From NCBI GenBank assembly GCA_910588225.1, contig CAJUQT010000008.1, positions 1 to 64,000 on the forward strand: a DNA stretch of 64,000 nt, written 5' to 3'. Shown here piece after piece: positions 60,813 through 64,000 of this stretch (within the stretch, counting starts at the first letter, position 1; each line of letters opens with the position of its first letter). Origin of the DNA: an uncultured Acetatifactor sp. GTDB lineage: Bacteria > Bacillota > Clostridia > Lachnospirales > Lachnospiraceae. The translations under genes were made by a program, and so were the position numbers. Below the pieces are notes generated by a model. It worked only from the letters and a program-made list of their open reading frames with translations. It did not search any database and was not told the origin of the DNA.

Positions 60813-61550
60813 TTATCCTGCATCTGCCAGCTCCTTTACCTTCGTCTTCGCATCAATAACCTGTCCGATTCTGGATTTCACAAGCTTTGCAATTTCCACC
60901 GTCCGCATTCCCTCATATTCCTCGTAATAAATGGGTTCCAGAAAATGTACCTGCGTTTTCACCTTGCGCAGAGAATTTATTCCAAAAGGTTTATAAGAGT
61001 CGATGATAGCCACCGGCACAATCGGAGCCTTCGCCTTGACCGCACATTTAAAGGAACCCGCCATAAATTCCTGAAGATCGTTTCTGTTATTGTCATAACC
61101 TCCTTCAGGAAATATAATGTAGCGTCTTCCCTTTTTCACATTCTCTGCAATCTCCAGAATTGCCTTCAGCTGTGTCTTCATATCCCGTTTGTCCAGCCGG
61201 CAGCCCTCCACCAGATCAATAAATGTGTCCGTGATAGGCAGTTTTGATCGATAAGCATCTATCACCACGGTACATGGTCTGGGATGAGAATACATAATTC
61301 CCAGAGTATCGTATTTGCCCTGATGATTGGAATACATCACATAGCCGCCCTCTTTCGGCAGTCGCTCCTGTCCGGTGCTCTCCGTTTTGATACGGCCGTT
61401 ATGCATCATAATGGATATACATCTCCTGGCCATCCTGTAACGCCGCTCCTCCGAAAAATGCACTCTGTGCCGTTCAATAAAATGCGCTTTGCAAATATAA
61501 TAAACGACACAGGGAAAGGAAACCGCTACTACATAACATAACCTTAACAC
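60813..61550 (-). CDS. plsC: 1-acyl-sn-glycerol-3-phosphate acyltransferase (PlsC family)
   Basis: PlsC-type enzymes add the second acyl chain to make phosphatidic acid at the membrane. The 245-residue product has an N-terminal hydrophobic helix, the catalytic NHQGKYD (NHx4D) near residue 75, and FPEGGYD near 148. A GTG at 61550 is preferred since AAGAGG lies eight bases upstream; the open frame begins three codons earlier. It lies alone between purF and purC, so there is no clear pathway neighbour. Confidence 0.92.
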   Translation of the reverse strand: MLRLCYVVAVSFPCVVYYICKAHFIERHRVHFSEERRYRMARRCISIMMHNGRIKTESTGQERLPKEGGYVMYSNHQGKYDTLGIMYSHPRPCTVVIDAYRSKLPITDTFIDLVEGCRLDKRDMKTQLKAILEIAENVKKGRRYIIFPEGGYDNNRNDLQEFMAGSFKCAVKAKAPIVPVAIIDSYKPFGINSLRKVKTQVHFLEPIYYEEYEGMRTVEIAKLVKSRIGQVIDAKTKVKELADAG

Positions 61551-61609
61551 AACCAACACCTCTTAATTACCTGCATTGCTCCGCACAAACATGCAAAGCA
61601 ATGTCTTCA

Positions 61610-63037
61610 TCACTGTACAACTTCTTCGCTGTCTTCCGCACCGTCCCAGCAGTAAGTACAAAGCCTGCTTCTGTCAATCCCCACGGCCGCAATCATATCA
61701 TCCAGCCTGTGATAGCGCAGAGTGGTGAAATTCAGCTGTCTGCCGATTCTCTCCACCATCTCCGCGTATTCCGCCCTGTCAGGATCCGCATAATACTTCA
61801 AATCTATTTTCCTGTCCTCCTGCTCCATTTCCCGTATCACTCTCCTGGCAATCAAATCCATCTCCGAAGTAGAGCGGGAAAAATTCAGGTATTTACAGCC
61901 AAAGAGAATCGGAGGGCAGGCAGGGCGTATATGCACTTCCTTTGCGCCGCTCTGGTAGAGGAATTCCGTGGTCTCCCGCAGCTGCGTCCCCCGAACGATA
62001 GAGTCATCAATCAGAAGCAGACTCTTCCCCTCTATCAAATCCTGTACCGGAAGAAGCTTCATCCTGGCAATCAGATTCCTCTGGGTCTGAATCACCGGCA
62101 TAAAGGACCTGGGCCAGGTAGGAGTGTATTTGATAAAGGGTCTGGAAAAGGGAACCCCCGATCTGTTGGCATAGCCGATAGCATGAGCAATCCCTGAATC
62201 CGGTACTCCCGCCACAGTATCCGGCTTCACATGATCCCGGTCCGCCAGCAGAGCTCCGCAGTTATAACGCATCTTCTCCACGCTCACTCCCTCATAGGAA
62301 GATGAAGGATATCCATAATATACCCAGAGAAACGTACAGATTTTCATCTTCTTTCCGGGAGCTACCAAGGTGTGAACACCCTCCGGTGTCACCACGGCAA
62401 TTTCGCCGGGCCCCAGCTCTCTGTCGGACACATATCCCAGATTCAGACAGGCAAAGCTTTCAAAGGAGACACAGAACGCCCCTTCTTTTTTCCCAATGGA
62501 AACGGGGGTCCTGCCATAACGGTCTCTGGCCGCATAAATTCCTTTGGAGGTCATAACCAATATGGTCATAGAACCTTCAATGACTTCCTGCGCATACTGA
62601 ATGCCCTCCACCAGGTTGTCCTTCTGATCCAGAATCGCCGCCACCAGCTCCGTGGAATTGATATCTCCGCCGCTCATCTCAAGGAAATGCGCATGCCCTT
62701 TGGAGAACAATTCCTGTGTCAGAAAGTCCGCATTATTAATTCTGCCCACAGTGGCAATGGCATAGGTTCCATGGTGAGAACGCACCATCAAAGGCTGGGG
62801 TTCATAATCAGATATACAGCCAATCCCGATACTTCCCCGCATTTTAACCATTTCTTTGTCAAATTTTGTGCGAAACGGCGCATTCTCAATATTATGAATC
62901 GCCCTGTCAAATCCGCGTTCCCTGTCGTAAATCACCATTCCAGCCCGCCTGGTGCCCAGATGCGAATGATAATCTGTTCCGAAAAATACATCAAACACGC
63001 AGTCCTCTTTGGCTGCAACACCAAAAAAACCTCCCAT
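61610..63037 (-). CDS. purF: amidophosphoribosyltransferase-like PurF lacking the glutaminase cysteine
   Basis: The 475-residue product aligns throughout with PurF, which makes phosphoribosylamine from PRPP and glutamine. The PRPP loop LLLIDDSIVRGTQ (340-352) is intact, and cysteines 234, 381, 460 and 463 match the [4Fe-4S] ligands of the Bacillus enzyme. However, the chain begins MGGFFGVAAKED where the family has Met-Cys-Gly, so the N-terminal nucleophile cysteine is absent, and the usual QHRGQ segment reads SHLGTRR. Glutamine use is therefore doubtful; ammonia use or a regulatory role is possible. GGGAGG six bases upstream leaves no room for another start. It follows purB. Confidence 0.88.
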   Translation of the reverse strand: MGGFFGVAAKEDCVFDVFFGTDYHSHLGTRRAGMVIYDRERGFDRAIHNIENAPFRTKFDKEMVKMRGSIGIGCISDYEPQPLMVRSHHGTYAIATVGRINNADFLTQELFSKGHAHFLEMSGGDINSTELVAAILDQKDNLVEGIQYAQEVIEGSMTILVMTSKGIYAARDRYGRTPVSIGKKEGAFCVSFESFACLNLGYVSDRELGPGEIAVVTPEGVHTLVAPGKKMKICTFLWVYYGYPSSSYEGVSVEKMRYNCGALLADRDHVKPDTVAGVPDSGIAHAIGYANRSGVPFSRPFIKYTPTWPRSFMPVIQTQRNLIARMKLLPVQDLIEGKSLLLIDDSIVRGTQLRETTEFLYQSGAKEVHIRPACPPILFGCKYLNFSRSTSEMDLIARRVIREMEQEDRKIDLKYYADPDRAEYAEMVERIGRQLNFTTLRYHRLDDMIAAVGIDRSRLCTYCWDGAEDSEEVVQ

Positions 63038-63116
63038 GTATACCTCCCTGTTGTCAACTGTCCTTTATCCGACTTTTTGTACTTCACTATTCTGAGGCAG
63101 AATGCCGCTTTTTACT

Positions 63117-64000
63117 TTACACATGAATCTCTGCCTTCATTCCAAGCAGATCCGCATTTTCTTCCAGCACCGGCCGAACCACCTTTTTCAGAAAAGCCTC
63201 CACCTGCTCTGCGGCACGACCTGTATATCTTGAAGAGTCCATGGTCTTTCGCAATTCTTCCAGATTCATGTTGAAGGCAGGATCCGCTGCAATCAGTTCC
63301 AGAAGATTATTCTCCTTTCCCTCCACCTTTACCTGACGCCCGGCTTCCATGGAAAGCTCACGAATGCGCTCATGAAGCTCCTGACGATTCCCTCCCATCT
63401 TCACCGCATCCATCATGATATTCTCGGTGGCCATAAAAGGAAGCTCACTCTGCAGGTGTTTCTCTATCACCTTCGGATATACCACCAGTCCGTCCACCAC
63501 ATTCAGACACAAATCAAGGATCCCGTCCACTGCCAGAAACCCTTCCGGAATGGACAGACGCTTATTGGCCGAATCATCCAGCGTTCTCTCAAACCACTGA
63601 GCGGCAGAGGTGATTGCCGGATTCAGAGCATCAATCATCACATATCGGGACAGAGAAGCGATTCTTTCACTTCTCATGGGATTTCTCTTGTACGCCATGG
63701 CCGAGGAACCGATCTGGCTCTTCTCAAAAGGCTCTTCCACCTCCTTCAGATGCTGCAGCAGGCGGATATCATTGCTCATCTTGTGGGCGGAAGCGGCAAT
63801 ACCGGCCAGAACATTGGCTACCCTTGTATCCACTTTCCTGGAATAGGTCTGGCCTGACACCGGGAAACACTCCCTGAAGCCCATTTTTTCCGCAATCATG
63901 GGATCAATTCTATCTACAATTTCCTGGTCCCCGTCAAAAAGCTCCAGAAAGGAAGCCTGGGTACCCGTGGTTCCTTTGGAGCCCAAAAGCTTCATCCCGT
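63117..64000 (-). CDS. purB: adenylosuccinate lyase, C-terminal part (cut by window edge)
   Basis: PurB cleaves SAICAR and adenylosuccinate, releasing fumarate. About 294 C-terminal residues are inside the window; the N-terminus lies beyond position 64000. The family signature loop is GSSAMAYKRNPMRSERI, with catalytic Ser in the flexible loop, followed by the helical core and a C-terminal domain ending GMKAEIHV. It precedes purF by 79 nt in the same direction. Confidence 0.96.
   Translation of the reverse strand, partial: GMKLLGSKGTTGTQASFLELFDGDQEIVDRIDPMIAEKMGFRECFPVSGQTYSRKVDTRVANVLAGIAASAHKMSNDIRLLQHLKEVEEPFEKSQIGSSAMAYKRNPMRSERIASLSRYVMIDALNPAITSAAQWFERTLDDSANKRLSIPEGFLAVDGILDLCLNVVDGLVVYPKVIEKHLQSELPFMATENIMMDAVKMGGNRQELHERIRELSMEAGRQVKVEGKENNLLELIAADPAFNMNLEELRKTMDSSRYTGRAAEQVEAFLKKVVRPVLEENADLLGMKAEIHV

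Overview
The window reads as chromosomal DNA of a motile, low-to-mid GC Gram-positive anaerobe of the Clostridia, most likely a Lachnospiraceae member. The evidence is the gene content and order: one fla/che supergene cluster flanked by topA-codY on one side and rpsB-tsf on the other, PolC-type replicase, CodY, SwrB-like and FlbD/SwrD-like proteins, FliY in place of FliN, and AGGAGG-type ribosome binding sites throughout. No phage, insertion sequence or CRISPR array was seen. Species assignment is inference.

Layout (window coordinates; nearly everything is on the minus strand, so transcription runs from high to low numbers). 1-2035: tsf and rpsB with a promoter and long leader. 2043-33744: about 39 genes of the flagellar/chemotaxis cluster, in transcription order flgB flgC fliE fliF fliG fliH fliI fliJ ylxF/motE-like fliK flgD (TIGR02530 protein) flgE flbD motA motB fliL fliM fliY cheY fliO fliP fliQ fliR flhB flhA flhF flhG, a PilZ/YcgR protein, cheC cheD, a small membrane protein, fliA/sigD, a FapA/DUF342 protein, a small unknown, a SwrB-like protein and a MltG-like truncated protein. 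It encodes rod, MS-ring, C-ring, export apparatus, hook, stator, switch phosphatases and the flagellar sigma factor; flagellin, cheA, cheW and cheB are absent. 34089-37275: codY and topA. 37450-37521: tRNA-Glu(CTC). 37656-43555: polC and ispG, translationally coupled. 43627-50766: a membrane-anchored GH3 hydrolase, then glyA, hom, a 29-codon repeat ORF, an ApgM-like protein (proposed non-orthologous homoserine kinase) and lysC, i.e. an aspartate-to-threonine set. 50798-52745: plus-strand diacylglycerol-kinase-like and PAP2 genes (lipid metabolism). 52773-59347: a GT2 glycosyltransferase and a DNA-repair-flavoured group: SfsA-MutY fusion, 5'-nucleotidase, DUF1653 protein, a LexA-box-controlled secreted small protein, a short MGMT-like protein and Ogt. 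59405-64000: a possible gene remnant, purC (plus), plsC, a PurF whose glutaminase cysteine is missing, and the 3' part of purB.

The most interesting items are: (1) the small secreted protein at 57805-58206 whose promoter carries two SOS boxes, a candidate for an unrecognised SOS checkpoint or envelope factor; (2) the PurF with Gly where the catalytic Cys should be but with intact PRPP loop and Fe-S cysteines; (3) the SfsA-MutY fusion with a strong internal ribosome binding site; (4) an in-frame hexapeptide-repeat micro-ORF between hom and the ApgM-like gene; and (5) a set of RNA hairpins and a promoter-overlapping palindrome that may tune the flagellar operon.

All calls are from reading the sequence and recalled family knowledge; no database search was run.
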